Source of the DNA: Clostridioides difficile
GTDB lineage: Bacteria > Bacillota > Clostridia > Peptostreptococcales > Peptostreptococcaceae
Assembly (NCBI RefSeq): GCF_001299635.1
Contig: NZ_JRHN01000054.1
Coordinates: 62,001 to 126,000 of the forward strand
Length of the DNA stretch: 64,000 nucleotides
Direction: 5' to 3'
Below are positions 26,455 to 34,722 of the stretch, one piece after another. The notes beneath the pieces are model-generated. The model saw nothing but the letters and a program-made list of their open reading frames with translations. It did not search any database and had not been told where the DNA came from. Each line of letters begins with the position of its first letter. Position 1 is the first letter of the stretch. The position numbers and the translations under genes were made by a program.

Positions 26455-27363
26455 TTATTTTGCACTAGACTTAAATGGATTATATTTTCCTGGTCTCCAT
26501 GAAGATGGATTATCTGTATCAAGTATCATAGTAGTATTATCCTTAGTGTACATTATAAATTTGAATGTAGCATCCACTACACCTTCTGCTTCTGGAGCTA
26601 CAACTTCTTTTTGTATTTCTTTCTCTGTAGCTGCTCTAAGTACACAAGTATTACATAGATAACTAGTAGACCTATCTAAAAGCTTATCATTTTTTAGAAT
26701 TTCTCCTTCTTTTATCAATGGACAATCATTATATAAGTGCCATCTATCTTCGCCTTCTACCCAATATATTTTTGTATCTTTATTTATGTTCACATTTTTA
26801 ATTAAATCCTTACTAGTTGTCGTTTCTTTTTCTTCTTTTTCTGGCTCTATATATGAAGTCATTGTATAATCTAATATCTGAGTGACATTTTTTTGTTCTT
26901 CTAAGTAAGCCATTAATTTCTTGACGTTTCTATAATCACCTCTAACACTTATTGTTGTTGATATACCATAAAAATGTTCATATTCTCTAACGTTTCCAAC
27001 ATCGTAACTAGTTAAGTCTATATTGTATGCTTTCATTTTTTTGTCTAGACCTATTAAAAAAAGACCATCTTGCATATCATATAAAAGATTTTTACTTTTT
27101 TCTTTAAGTTCACTTTCAATTTCCTTAAGTTGTTTTTCATATTTTGGCATAAGAGCTGTTTTCTCTTTATACGTATTTAATTTTTCTGTAGATTGTTTTA
27201 CAGAATTTTTTGTAGCAACATATTTTTGGTATTGAGGATAAAGCCCAAAGTAGCCATATGATAAAATAGCTAATAAAATTATGACTTTTATAAGAATTCC
27301 TTTTAGAGTAACCTCCACTTTGAATATGTCTTTTATATCTTTTTTAAATATATCTTTATTCAT
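26455..27363 (-). CDS. pilO: PilO-like pilus alignment protein with a candidate zinc site
   Basis: A 302-residue bitopic membrane protein. It has a cytoplasmic N-terminus, one span (about 22-41), a coiled coil (about 50-95) and an extracytoplasmic domain, the PilO plan that links the PilM/PilN platform to the pilus. Its start overlaps the pilMN stop by 8 bp. Between residues 205 and 245 there is an insertion with WHLYNDCPLI and LCNTC. H209, C214, C237 and C240 form a plausible zinc or redox site that ordinary PilO proteins do not have. The PilO call rests on position and architecture. Confidence 0.82.
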   Translation of the reverse strand: MNKDIFKKDIKDIFKVEVTLKGILIKVIILLAILSYGYFGLYPQYQKYVATKNSVKQSTEKLNTYKEKTALMPKYEKQLKEIESELKEKSKNLLYDMQDGLFLIGLDKKMKAYNIDLTSYDVGNVREYEHFYGISTTISVRGDYRNVKKLMAYLEEQKNVTQILDYTMTSYIEPEKEEKETTTSKDLIKNVNINKDTKIYWVEGEDRWHLYNDCPLIKEGEILKNDKLLDRSTSYLCNTCVLRAATEKEIQKEVVAPEAEGVVDATFKFIMYTKDNTTMILDTDNPSSWRPGKYNPFKSSAK

Positions 27364-29068
27364 TAGTTAATACACCTTCTTTCAGGTATAATGTCATGTT
27401 AAATGTATAATTAGAATCTTCTTCATTATTTTTTATGCTATGTAATTTAACATCCTCAAAATAATACAATCCCTTTAGTTTATATAAAAATTGACCTACA
27501 TAAGAAGAATCTTTAGCATTTCCTTCTATGTTTATGATATTTGGTATCTTGTCATATAATGGTGTCTTATCATCCTTATCTGTATCTGTATCATTAGTTT
27601 CACTATCCCCAGTTAATGCTTCTGATATATTTGTAGTCTTCTCTTCACTTAAATCACTACTAGTTTTATTTCCATCACTATTGCTTTTTGTGTTTGATTT
27701 TGTTTCATTATTACTTGATTTATTTGTAGTAGCTTTATCATTATTTGAGTTTTCAGTTTTATTAGTAGTTCCAAAATTTTGATAAGTAGTTGATAAACTT
27801 GTTAGCTCAACTCTACTTGGAGTATTTTTATCTATATCATCCAATAAATTTTCCCACTTCACCTTTTTCCCAATTAACATATCATATACTTTTATTTCTT
27901 CAGTTTTGCTTTGTATCATCTTTTCTATATTTCCAATCTGATAATATGCAGATTCAATACTTCTTATTTCATCATTAACATTTTCAAGCTCTTTATTAGC
28001 TAAGCTATTTGAAAAAATCAAACATAAATATGGAATAGCAAGAACTAAAATAACTATTGGTGCTATTTTTAGTATATTTTTCACTTGCTTGGCTTTCATC
28101 TGTTTTTTGAGTATATCCATTGGTAAAAAGTTTATATTTTCAAAATCCTTTTTACCTTTAGGTTCTATCATACTTCCTAGAAGCTCTACAATTGAATTTA
28201 TATCATCTTCATCTATATCTCCAGTTATCATATCGGATATATCCATTATTTCAGTAAGACCTTGAGAAACATAATTTGAAAATGCAGAACTAAAAGCCTC
28301 ATAAATCAATTTATTGGAATATCTTTTTCCTAATATTAATATGGTATCTGTAACCTTACCAAAGTTTCTTGACGAATAGTAATTCATAAGACCTTTTGAT
28401 TCTTCTACTACATTTAATAATTGCATTTCCATATCTTTTGCAGTTATTCTTATCGGTATATTATCACTAATAAATAAAGTATCTTTCTTATATATATTTA
28501 TAATTGTACTATTGTCACTTATGTTAGTTACCATTATATCGTTGTAATCCAAATTTTTAAGAATTCTTAAATAAGCTGTTGATAATGTGTCTATTCTATC
28601 CAATATTAAATCGAACTCATGCATTATCTCTACAATTGCATTTATTTCTTCCTTTTTTATAGCTCCAATGATAAGATTTAGACTTGACTCCTCACTAGTT
28701 GAACTATCTGATGTTTCACTAGATACTTCATATGAAAACACATATTCATCTGATTCCAAAGCCATCATCTCATCCATTTCTAGCTTCATAAATCCATCTA
28801 AATCCTTTTTATCCATCTTAGGGAGTTTTTGGGGTTTTAGAATTACATCTCTTGTATTTAAACAAAAAACTACATGTCTTGATTTTAACTTAATATTTTC
28901 TAATGCGTATCTCAATAGAGCATACTTTTCCTTAGAAAAATCTTGTGCAATATCCTCTATTGAAAACGCATTAAAATTTTTTATATAAAACTTATCTTTA
29001 TCATGTTTATATCTGCCCTCAACTATGGAAATAGAATCGCCATAATATGATACATAAACCTTGTTCAT
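27356..29068 (-). CDS. pilMN: Fused PilM-PilN pilus assembly platform protein
   Basis: A 570-residue fusion. The first 300 residues or so form an actin-like PilM domain (LSTAYLRILKNL, GLMNYYSSRNFG). A short linker leads to a membrane span (about 325-350, VILVLAIPYLCLIFS) and a PilN-like periplasmic coiled-coil domain. About 85 residues (roughly 450-535) are very rich in N, S, T, D and K. In most bacteria PilM and PilN are separate, with PilN's short N-terminal tail bound by PilM; here they are one chain. SD AGGAGGG precedes ATG 29068. Confidence 0.87.
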   Translation of the reverse strand: MNKVYVSYYGDSISIVEGRYKHDKDKFYIKNFNAFSIEDIAQDFSKEKYALLRYALENIKLKSRHVVFCLNTRDVILKPQKLPKMDKKDLDGFMKLEMDEMMALESDEYVFSYEVSSETSDSSTSEESSLNLIIGAIKKEEINAIVEIMHEFDLILDRIDTLSTAYLRILKNLDYNDIMVTNISDNSTIINIYKKDTLFISDNIPIRITAKDMEMQLLNVVEESKGLMNYYSSRNFGKVTDTILILGKRYSNKLIYEAFSSAFSNYVSQGLTEIMDISDMITGDIDEDDINSIVELLGSMIEPKGKKDFENINFLPMDILKKQMKAKQVKNILKIAPIVILVLAIPYLCLIFSNSLANKELENVNDEIRSIESAYYQIGNIEKMIQSKTEEIKVYDMLIGKKVKWENLLDDIDKNTPSRVELTSLSTTYQNFGTTNKTENSNNDKATTNKSSNNETKSNTKSNSDGNKTSSDLSEEKTTNISEALTGDSETNDTDTDKDDKTPLYDKIPNIINIEGNAKDSSYVGQFLYKLKGLYYFEDVKLHSIKNNEEDSNYTFNMTLYLKEGVLTNE

Positions 29069-29082
29069 TTGTCCTTTCCCTC

Positions 29083-30291
29083 CTACATAGCATCATATAT
29101 ACTAAGCATTGGCATAAATATTGATACAACCAGTACCGCAACTATAATACCAACTGCAATTATTAAAACAGGTTCTATCATTGATGCCATCCTATTTAAA
29201 TAAATTTCGGATTCATACTCATAGAATTCGGCCATCTGTCTGCTTATATTTTCTAACTCCCCTGTCTGCTCTCCTATAGCTATCATCTGCACTAATACAG
29301 AATCAAAATAGGTATATCTCTCTAAGTTTTCTGCTAAGCCCTCACCTCTTGTTATTCCATCTTTAGCTGATGACAAAATCTTTTCTGCCATGGTATTATT
29401 TACACTATCTATAATATAATCAAGTCCCTGAACTAATGGGTACCCTGTTGATACAAATAGATACAATGCTCTTGAAAAACGTGTAGCTACCATACAGTTT
29501 ATTCCTTTTCCTAAAATAGGTATCTTATTTATGACTCTATCTTTATGCGCTCTACCAATTGGTGTTTTTAAATATTTCTTAAATTGGTAAATGGACAGTA
29601 TAATAGCTAGAAGTACTATTATCCAAAACTTCTTCATAAACATACCAAACCCCATAACAATTCTTGTTATAAGGGGAAGGGTTGCACCTACTGTTGTAAT
29701 TGAATTAACCATCTTAGGCACCATAAATGCTGTAAATATAAAAATCATTATAAATGAAGAAATTAAAACTATTAATGGATATGTTGCTGCATTTCTAAGC
29801 TTTTGCTTAATTCTATGTTCACTTGAGTAAAATGAAGCCATACTTTTTAGTACTTCATCTAATTTACCTGTGGCCTCACCTGTAGCTACCATAGCCCCAA
29901 GTAATTTTGGAAACTTTGATTTTGATGAAAGCATTGAATCTGCAATAGTAGAACCTATTTTTATTTCTGCCACTATACGATTAATTTCTTCTCTCAAGGT
30001 AACATTAGTTGACCTTCTGGCTAATGTTTCTAGTCCTGAGATACTATTTATACCTGAAGATACTATAATAGCAAACTGTCTACAAAAGTGGCTTATCTGG
30101 TCAGCTCCTAAGTCTTTTTTTCTCTTTCTACTAAAGACACTTATATTTTTACTTTTACTTTCTTTAATTTCGAGAACTCTAAGATTTCTTTTTCTAAGTA
30201 GATTTCTAGCTTCATTAAAATCATTGGCTTCAATCACATCAGTTTGCTTTTTTCCATCCTCTTTTATCACTGTATACTTAAAACTTTTCAT
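29083..30291 (-). CDS. pilC1: Type IV pilus inner-membrane platform protein PilC
   Basis: A 402-residue protein of the GspF/PilC family with the duplicated T2SSF domain (about 65-190 and 268-390). Membrane spans lie near 168-190, 215-235 and 370-395. Motifs include FCRQFAIIVSSGI, MVATGEATGKLDEVL and its repeat MIAIGEQTGELENI. It couples PilB/PilT ATPases to pilin insertion. The length is normal. It is 14 bp from pilMN and 11 bp from pilB1, in one operon. Confidence 0.95.
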   Translation of the reverse strand: MKSFKYTVIKEDGKKQTDVIEANDFNEARNLLRKRNLRVLEIKESKSKNISVFSRKRKKDLGADQISHFCRQFAIIVSSGINSISGLETLARRSTNVTLREEINRIVAEIKIGSTIADSMLSSKSKFPKLLGAMVATGEATGKLDEVLKSMASFYSSEHRIKQKLRNAATYPLIVLISSFIMIFIFTAFMVPKMVNSITTVGATLPLITRIVMGFGMFMKKFWIIVLLAIILSIYQFKKYLKTPIGRAHKDRVINKIPILGKGINCMVATRFSRALYLFVSTGYPLVQGLDYIIDSVNNTMAEKILSSAKDGITRGEGLAENLERYTYFDSVLVQMIAIGEQTGELENISRQMAEFYEYESEIYLNRMASMIEPVLIIAVGIIVAVLVVSIFMPMLSIYDAM

Positions 30292-30302
30292 AATATCATC
30301 CT

Positions 30303-31979
30303 TTAATCAGTCATCAAAATTATTCTAATCATTTCTTCTACTGTTGTCTTTCCATTTAAAACCTTTTTAACTATATCCTCTTTTAGACTAATCATACCTT
30401 GTTGTCTAGCTACCTTTAAAATTTCTCTTTGATTGGCAGATGAATCTATTAACTCTTTTATTTCTGGTGTTATTTCAAGCATTTCAAATATACCTAGACG
30501 CCCCTTATATCCTGTATTATTGCATCTTTCACATCCTTCTCCTTTATAAATAGTTACTGATTCATTTATATCAATACCAAGAGCCTTTTTTTCTCCGATA
30601 TCTGCTTCATATGAAACCCTACAATGCTCACAAATTTTTCTTGTAAGTCTTTGAGATATTACCCCTAAAACGGATGAAGTTATCAAAAAACTTTCTACAT
30701 CCATATCTAAAAGACGAGAAATTGCTCCAACTGCTGTATTTGCATGTAATGTGCTTAAAACTAAATGTCCTGTAAGAGAAGCTCTTATTGCTATTTCCGC
30801 AGTTTCAGTATCCCTTATCTCCCCAACCATTATTATATCTGGGTCTTGACGCATAAAAGCTCTAAGTCCACTAGCAAAGGTAAGACCTGCTTTTTCATTT
30901 ATTTGAGATTGATTTACGCCAGGTAATTCATACTCTATAGGGTCTTCTATAGTTAGGAGGTTCCTATTTTCTGTATTTAATTGATTTAACATTGAATATA
31001 ATGTAGTTGTCTTTCCACTTCCAGTAGGACCAACTACCAATATAAGCCCATAAGGAGTGTTTATCAACTCGTCATATATCTTAGAGCCATGTTCATCTAT
31101 TCCTAGTACTTCTTTACTAACCATAAAATTACTCTTATCAAGAACCCTCATGGCTATCTTTTCATCCCTATTAGTTGGCATTGTAGAAACCCTAAAATCT
31201 ATAGGTTTGTTATCTACTTTTAAATAGATTCTGCCATCTTGTGGGATTCTCTTTTCAGATATATTTATATCTGACATTATTTTGATACGACTTACTACTG
31301 CTTTGTATGGCGCTGAGTTCATTCTCATATATTCCCTTAGCATACCATCTATCCTAAATCTAACACGCATGTAATTTTCGCTTTGTTCTATATGTATATC
31401 ACTTGCTTCCATTCTTACAGCATTTTCTAGTATGTTGTTTACTAATCTTACTATTGGAGCTGCGTTTACATCTTCTTCAAGTATTACTGTTTCTCTTACT
31501 CCACCAGTTCTATTCTTGTTGTACTCAGTCATTGCCTTATTTATTTCTGAATGAGCATAAGCATGACCTATTGCTTTGTTTATATCTTCTGCACTCGATA
31601 TAAATATTTCTACATCTTTACCTGACATACGTCTTACATCTTGAACTGCTTCTCTATCTTGTGGGTCTGACATGGCTAGACATATCTTGTCTCCATCGAT
31701 TTTGAATGGAAATATCGCATATCTTTTACATATATTTTCTGGAACCATTTTTGTAGCTAATGTGTCTATTTCTGTTCCTTCTAAAAATACACTTTCTATA
31801 TCCAAAAGTTCTTTTAATACACTTATTAATAAGTTGCTATCTATAAGACCTTCTTGTACTAGAAATTCTCCTAGTCTTTTTCCACTGTTTTTTTGCTCTG
31901 ATAATGCCCATTTAAGCTGGTCTTCTGTTATGTATCCTTTTTCAACCAGTTTGTCTCCTATTCTAACTTTTTTAGCCAC
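30303..31979 (-). CDS. pilB1: Pilus extension ATPase PilB
   Basis: A 558-residue ATPase that powers pilus polymerisation. It has an N-terminal GspE_N/MshEN domain (about 1-150) and a C-terminal motor: VGPTGSGKTTTLY (near 320), TIEDPIEYELPGVNQ, RQDPDIIMVGEIRD, and the zinc tetracysteine CEHCRV/CERCNNTGYKGRLG. The frame opens at GTG 31988, but that codon overlaps the SD AAAGGAGTG. GTG 31979 (MAKKVRIGDKLVEKG) has correct 8-base spacing. A strong terminator (32046-32076) lies between pilA1 and this gene. Confidence 0.95.
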   Translation of the reverse strand: MAKKVRIGDKLVEKGYITEDQLKWALSEQKNSGKRLGEFLVQEGLIDSNLLISVLKELLDIESVFLEGTEIDTLATKMVPENICKRYAIFPFKIDGDKICLAMSDPQDREAVQDVRRMSGKDVEIFISSAEDINKAIGHAYAHSEINKAMTEYNKNRTGGVRETVILEEDVNAAPIVRLVNNILENAVRMEASDIHIEQSENYMRVRFRIDGMLREYMRMNSAPYKAVVSRIKIMSDINISEKRIPQDGRIYLKVDNKPIDFRVSTMPTNRDEKIAMRVLDKSNFMVSKEVLGIDEHGSKIYDELINTPYGLILVVGPTGSGKTTTLYSMLNQLNTENRNLLTIEDPIEYELPGVNQSQINEKAGLTFASGLRAFMRQDPDIIMVGEIRDTETAEIAIRASLTGHLVLSTLHANTAVGAISRLLDMDVESFLITSSVLGVISQRLTRKICEHCRVSYEADIGEKKALGIDINESVTIYKGEGCERCNNTGYKGRLGIFEMLEITPEIKELIDSSANQREILKVARQQGMISLKEDIVKKVLNGKTTVEEMIRIILMTD

Positions 31980-32045
31980 AGATTTCACTCCTTTACTATC
32001 TCAATTATATCATCATTTGTGATTGGATATTAAAGAAAATAGTAT

Positions 32046-32076
32046 AAAAGACAGGAAGATTTTCTTCCTGTCTTTT
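32046..32076 (-). terminator. Strong hairpin terminator between pilA1 and pilB1
   Basis: A perfect 14-bp stem (32046-32059 with 32063-32076) with a 3-base loop. The T tract on the minus strand is only four bases, so read-through into pilB1 is likely. This fits a high ratio of major pilin to assembly proteins. Confidence 0.75.
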
Positions 32077-32116
32077 TTATCTAGTAATTTAAAACTAATA
32101 CATGTTTTTTATTTAA

Positions 32117-32602
32117 TTACAAATCAGTATTTTCTATAAGTATTAAATATATTGTAGTATCTGTAATACCATTTTTCTCTGAATCTGTTAAACTCTTTTT
32201 AAATTCTCCATCTGTATATATTTTATTTTCACCTATATCACTTATTAATTTATCCATTTGTGCTTTTGTTAATGTAGCCTCTTCTACTTTAAGCCCTAAT
32301 TTGTTTCCAACAACGTTAAGTCCATATGATTTTCCTATATCTGGTTTAGTTGGTACAGTTTCCATATATCCATTAAGATCATCTAAATCATTTGCCGTAA
32401 CTGGCAATTTATTAGTGTCTGAATATAAAGACAATGCTGCACTCTTAACTGAACTATAATCAGACTCAACACTTGCTACCTTAGCTTTGTTTATATTACT
32501 AAATAAAGCTGGAACTGCTACTACTGCTAATATACCTATAATTGCAATTACTACCAATAATTCCACCAAAGTGAAACCTTTTTTATTCTTTCTTAACTTC
32601 AT
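32117..32602 (-). CDS. pilA1: Major type IV pilin PilA1
   Basis: A 161-residue prepilin. Leader MKLRKNKKG, then FTLVELLVVIAIIGILAVVA with glutamate at +5, so PilD cleaves after glycine 9. The mature protein has the long N-terminal helix and a hydrophilic head with no cysteine, as for C. difficile pilins. SD GAGGGGG precedes ATG 32602. It is preceded by a promoter, a c-di-GMP-II riboswitch and a roughly 280-nt leader, and followed by its own terminator. C. difficile PilA1 varies in sequence among strains. Confidence 0.94.
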   Translation of the reverse strand: MKLRKNKKGFTLVELLVVIAIIGILAVVAVPALFSNINKAKVASVESDYSSVKSAALSLYSDTNKLPVTANDLDDLNGYMETVPTKPDIGKSYGLNVVGNKLGLKVEEATLTKAQMDKLISDIGENKIYTDGEFKKSLTDSEKNGITDTTIYLILIENTDL

Positions 32603-32649
32603 TTTTATTCCCCCTCAATTTTTTTAATTAATACTTACTTATAATATAC

Positions 32650-32691
32650 CTGGTTAAAATCTAAGTAAAGTTATTTACACGTACTAACCAG
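32650..32691 (-). promoter_or_regulatory. Stem-loop in the pilA1 leader
   Basis: CTGGTTA (32650-32656) and TAACCAG (32685-32691) form a 7-bp stem between the riboswitch terminator and the pilA1 SD. It is not followed by a T tract. It might protect the processed pilA1 mRNA 5' end; this role is a guess. Confidence 0.4.
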
Positions 32692-32717
32692 ATTTATTTC
32701 TAGCATATAACCATTTT

Positions 32718-32845
32718 AAAACAAAAAATGCTATGAAAATAAAAGTATCCATAAATAAATACAATTCCATAGCCGGTTGCACCACTAACTCCATATGTCC
32801 CAAGGTGCCCAAATCACAGAACATATATCAACGTTTCTATTTTTA
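32718..32845 (-). promoter_or_regulatory. c-di-GMP-II riboswitch with terminator expression platform, upstream of pilA1
   Basis: Reading the minus strand, the class II (GEMM-II) core is recognisable: TTTGGGCACC (about 32804-32813), GAGTTAGT, GGTGCAACCGG (about 32775-32784), and 5' AGAAACG (about 32832-32838). GCACC pairs with GGTGC as in the published class. The 3' P1 strand GGCTATGG (about 32767-32774) can instead pair through GCTATG (32768-32773) with CATAGC (32730-32735), which is followed by ATTTTTTG. Ligand-stabilised P1 would prevent this terminator, so high c-di-GMP should turn pilA1 on. That agrees with published C. difficile work on c-di-GMP control of pili. Confidence 0.9.
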
Positions 32846-32889
32846 TTAAATTCAGGGTAATGCATAATTATATATACATATCCACTTAT

Positions 32890-32918
32890 ATTATATAATA
32901 GTTACCAAATTTTATCAA
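32890..32918 (-). promoter_or_regulatory. Sigma-A promoter of pilA1
   Basis: Minus strand: -35 TTGATA (32913-32918), 17-bp spacer, -10 TATAAT (32890-32895). Initiation near 32883 would place the riboswitch about 40 nt into the leader, which agrees with its role. Confidence 0.8.
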
Positions 32919-32992
32919 CTAAGTTTATATTATTTATATATACCAATTTTTTACATATTGAAACACAACTTCTAGAGATATTTATACTATAC

Positions 32993-33432
32993 AAAAAAGA
33001 AACATCTCCTTACAATTATCATATATCGTAAGGAGATATTTATAAATTATCATTTAGTTTTATCATCGTCATTTCCATCCTTTGCTAATATTTATTTGAA
33101 AGCTAGAAGCTATTACAATATAGTATTTTATTAAAATCATCTATTATAAACATTCTATCTCTTTTAATTATGATTCAGCCACAATCACTATATAAACGAA
33201 ATTCTTCATTTACAGATATGCTTATTGTGCAAAATTACTTTCTTTACAGTAACTTTATATAATCCAGAACCCTCTCACAAACATTAAAGATATAGAATAG
33301 ATACTATTTTCAATTCTTATAAATAAACTTTCAATAGATTTTTTTATTCCTTATAGATTGTGACTGAATCATTTAATTATTAAGGGTTCATCTTCTGACC
33401 TTCCCATTGGAAACACCTCTTTCTTTATTTAT
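32993..33432 (-). ncRNA. Candidate structured noncoding RNA with its own promoter and terminator
   Basis: About 440 nt lie between a good promoter (33439-33467) and a terminator (33004-33037), in a gap with no normal gene. A 16-nt segment (33356-33371) pairs with 33171-33186 through one G-U, closing a domain of about 200 nt. An imperfect extension into flanking TAATTA-type sequence is possible. GAACCC (33384-33389), outside this helix, can pair with GGGTTC (33267-33272) inside its loop, which would be a pseudoknot. The 5' end also holds an SD and a 12-codon frame (MGRSEDEPLIIK, ATG near 33406), and near the 3' end a 10-codon frame with an AAAGGATGG SD. I cannot assign a family. A raiA-like clostridial RNA of about 200-230 nt is one option to test. 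Confidence 0.6.
33004..33037 (-). terminator. Intrinsic terminator of the candidate ncRNA
   Basis: A perfect 10-bp stem (33004-33013 with 33028-33037), 14-base loop, then GTTTCTTTTTT on the minus strand. Confidence 0.85.
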
Positions 33433-33438
33433 ATTTAC

Positions 33439-33467
33439 ATAATACTACATAATCTGAAATTTTTCAA
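33439..33467 (-). promoter_or_regulatory. Sigma-A promoter of the candidate ncRNA
   Basis: Minus strand: -35 TTGAAA (33462-33467), exactly 17 bp, -10 TATTAT (33439-33444). No annotated gene follows within 800 bp, so it most likely serves the RNA at 32993-33432. Confidence 0.75.
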
Positions 33468-33623
33468 TACTTTTTCTAAATATTTTTTATATTCATAATA
33501 TTCATAATTTTATTTACTTCTTATACTTATTTTTACTTAAATTCACCAAAGTTTCAAACTATAATCCTTTTCTAAAATTACATATACACATCTAAAATAT
33601 TCCTATAAATTAAAATAACAAAA

Positions 33624-33664
33624 AAGAGTTGTCCAAAAGTTTTATATCCTTTTAAACAACTCTT
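33624..33664 (-). terminator. Intrinsic terminator after prs
   Basis: A 9-bp stem (33624-33632 with 33656-33664), with further A/T pairing inside, then TTTTTTGTTATTTT on the minus strand, 15 bp past the prs stop. This insulates prs from the ncRNA unit. Confidence 0.8.
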
Positions 33665-33678
33665 ATAAATCTAATAAA

Positions 33679-34629
33679 TTAGAATAATTTACTTACTGAT
33701 TCGTTAGAGAATATCATTCTTATAGCATCACCAAATAAAGGAGCTACAGTTTTTATCTTTATCTTATCAATTCTTTTCTCTTCAGGAAGTTGTATAGTAT
33801 CAAGAACTATTAACTCACTTATCTCTGAATTAGAAATTCTTTCAATAGCTGGTCCTGATAATACACCATGAGTACAACAAGCATAAACATCTTTTGCACC
33901 AAATTCTTTAAGTGCATTTGCTGCATTAACTATTGTTCCTGCTGTATCTATCATGTCATCTAATAGTATAACATTTTTACCTTTAACGTCACCTATTAAG
34001 TTCATAACTTCACATACATTAGCTTTTGGTCTTCTCTTATCTATTATAGCTATTGGCACTTCTCCATTTAAAGTATTGGCAAATTTTCTTGATCTAGTAA
34101 CACTTCCTAAATCAGGAGATACTACTACTAAATCTTCTATTTTCTTTTCATTGAAGTAATCTGCTAATATTGTTCCACCTAATAAGTGGTCTAGTGGTAT
34201 ATCAAAGTATCCTTGTATTTGAGCTGCATGTAAATCCATTGTTAATACTCTGTCTGCTCCAGCAGCAGTTATTAAGTTTGCAACTAATTTAGCAGTGATT
34301 GGATCTCTTGCCTTAGCTTTTCTGTCTTGTCTTGCATATCCATAGTAAGGAATAACTGCTGTTATTCTTCCTGCTGATGCTCTCTTTAATGCATCAATTA
34401 AGATTAATAACTCCATTAAGTTATCATTTACTGGACTATTAGTAGATTGTACTACAAACACATCACAACCTCTTACTGTCTCATTCATGTTTACACATAT
34501 TTCACCATCACTGAATGTACCTACTTCACAGTCTAGCACTGATACACCTATATAGTCAGCTATCTTCTGCGCTAACTCTTTCGATGAATTACCTGCAATA
34601 ATTTTAATCTCGCTTCCGCTAGTATTCAT
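33679..34629 (-). CDS. prs: Ribose-phosphate pyrophosphokinase
   Basis: A 316-residue enzyme making PRPP from ribose-5-phosphate and ATP for nucleotide, His, Trp and NAD synthesis. It has [20 protein letters not shown] at the N-terminus, the ATP-binding [20 protein letters not shown], and the PRPP loop [14 protein letters not shown]. Normal length, ATG with SD AGGAGGG. It follows glmU by 93 bp, the conserved glmU-prs pair. Its product also links to the purR and phn genes in this window. Confidence 0.97.
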   Translation of the reverse strand: MNTSGSEIKIIAGNSSKELAQKIADYIGVSVLDCEVGTFSDGEICVNMNETVRGCDVFVVQSTNSPVNDNLMELLILIDALKRASAGRITAVIPYYGYARQDRKAKARDPITAKLVANLITAAGADRVLTMDLHAAQIQGYFDIPLDHLLGGTILADYFNEKKIEDLVVVSPDLGSVTRSRKFANTLNGEVPIAIIDKRRPKANVCEVMNLIGDVKGKNVILLDDMIDTAGTIVNAANALKEFGAKDVYACCTHGVLSGPAIERISNSEISELIVLDTIQLPEEKRIDKIKIKTVAPLFGDAIRMIFSNESVSKLF

Positions 34630-34722
34630 TTATGTAACCCTCCTGAAAATTTTAAAATCCTAGTGAATATAATTTATAATAATTTCGAGCTAAATTTATT
34701 AGCCAAAATAATAAACTAATGA

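Noticed and set aside
33061-33095. Ten-codon frame with AAAGGATGG SD near the 3' end of the candidate RNA
   Set aside because: Too short and not distinguishable from chance; kept only as a note in the RNA entry.
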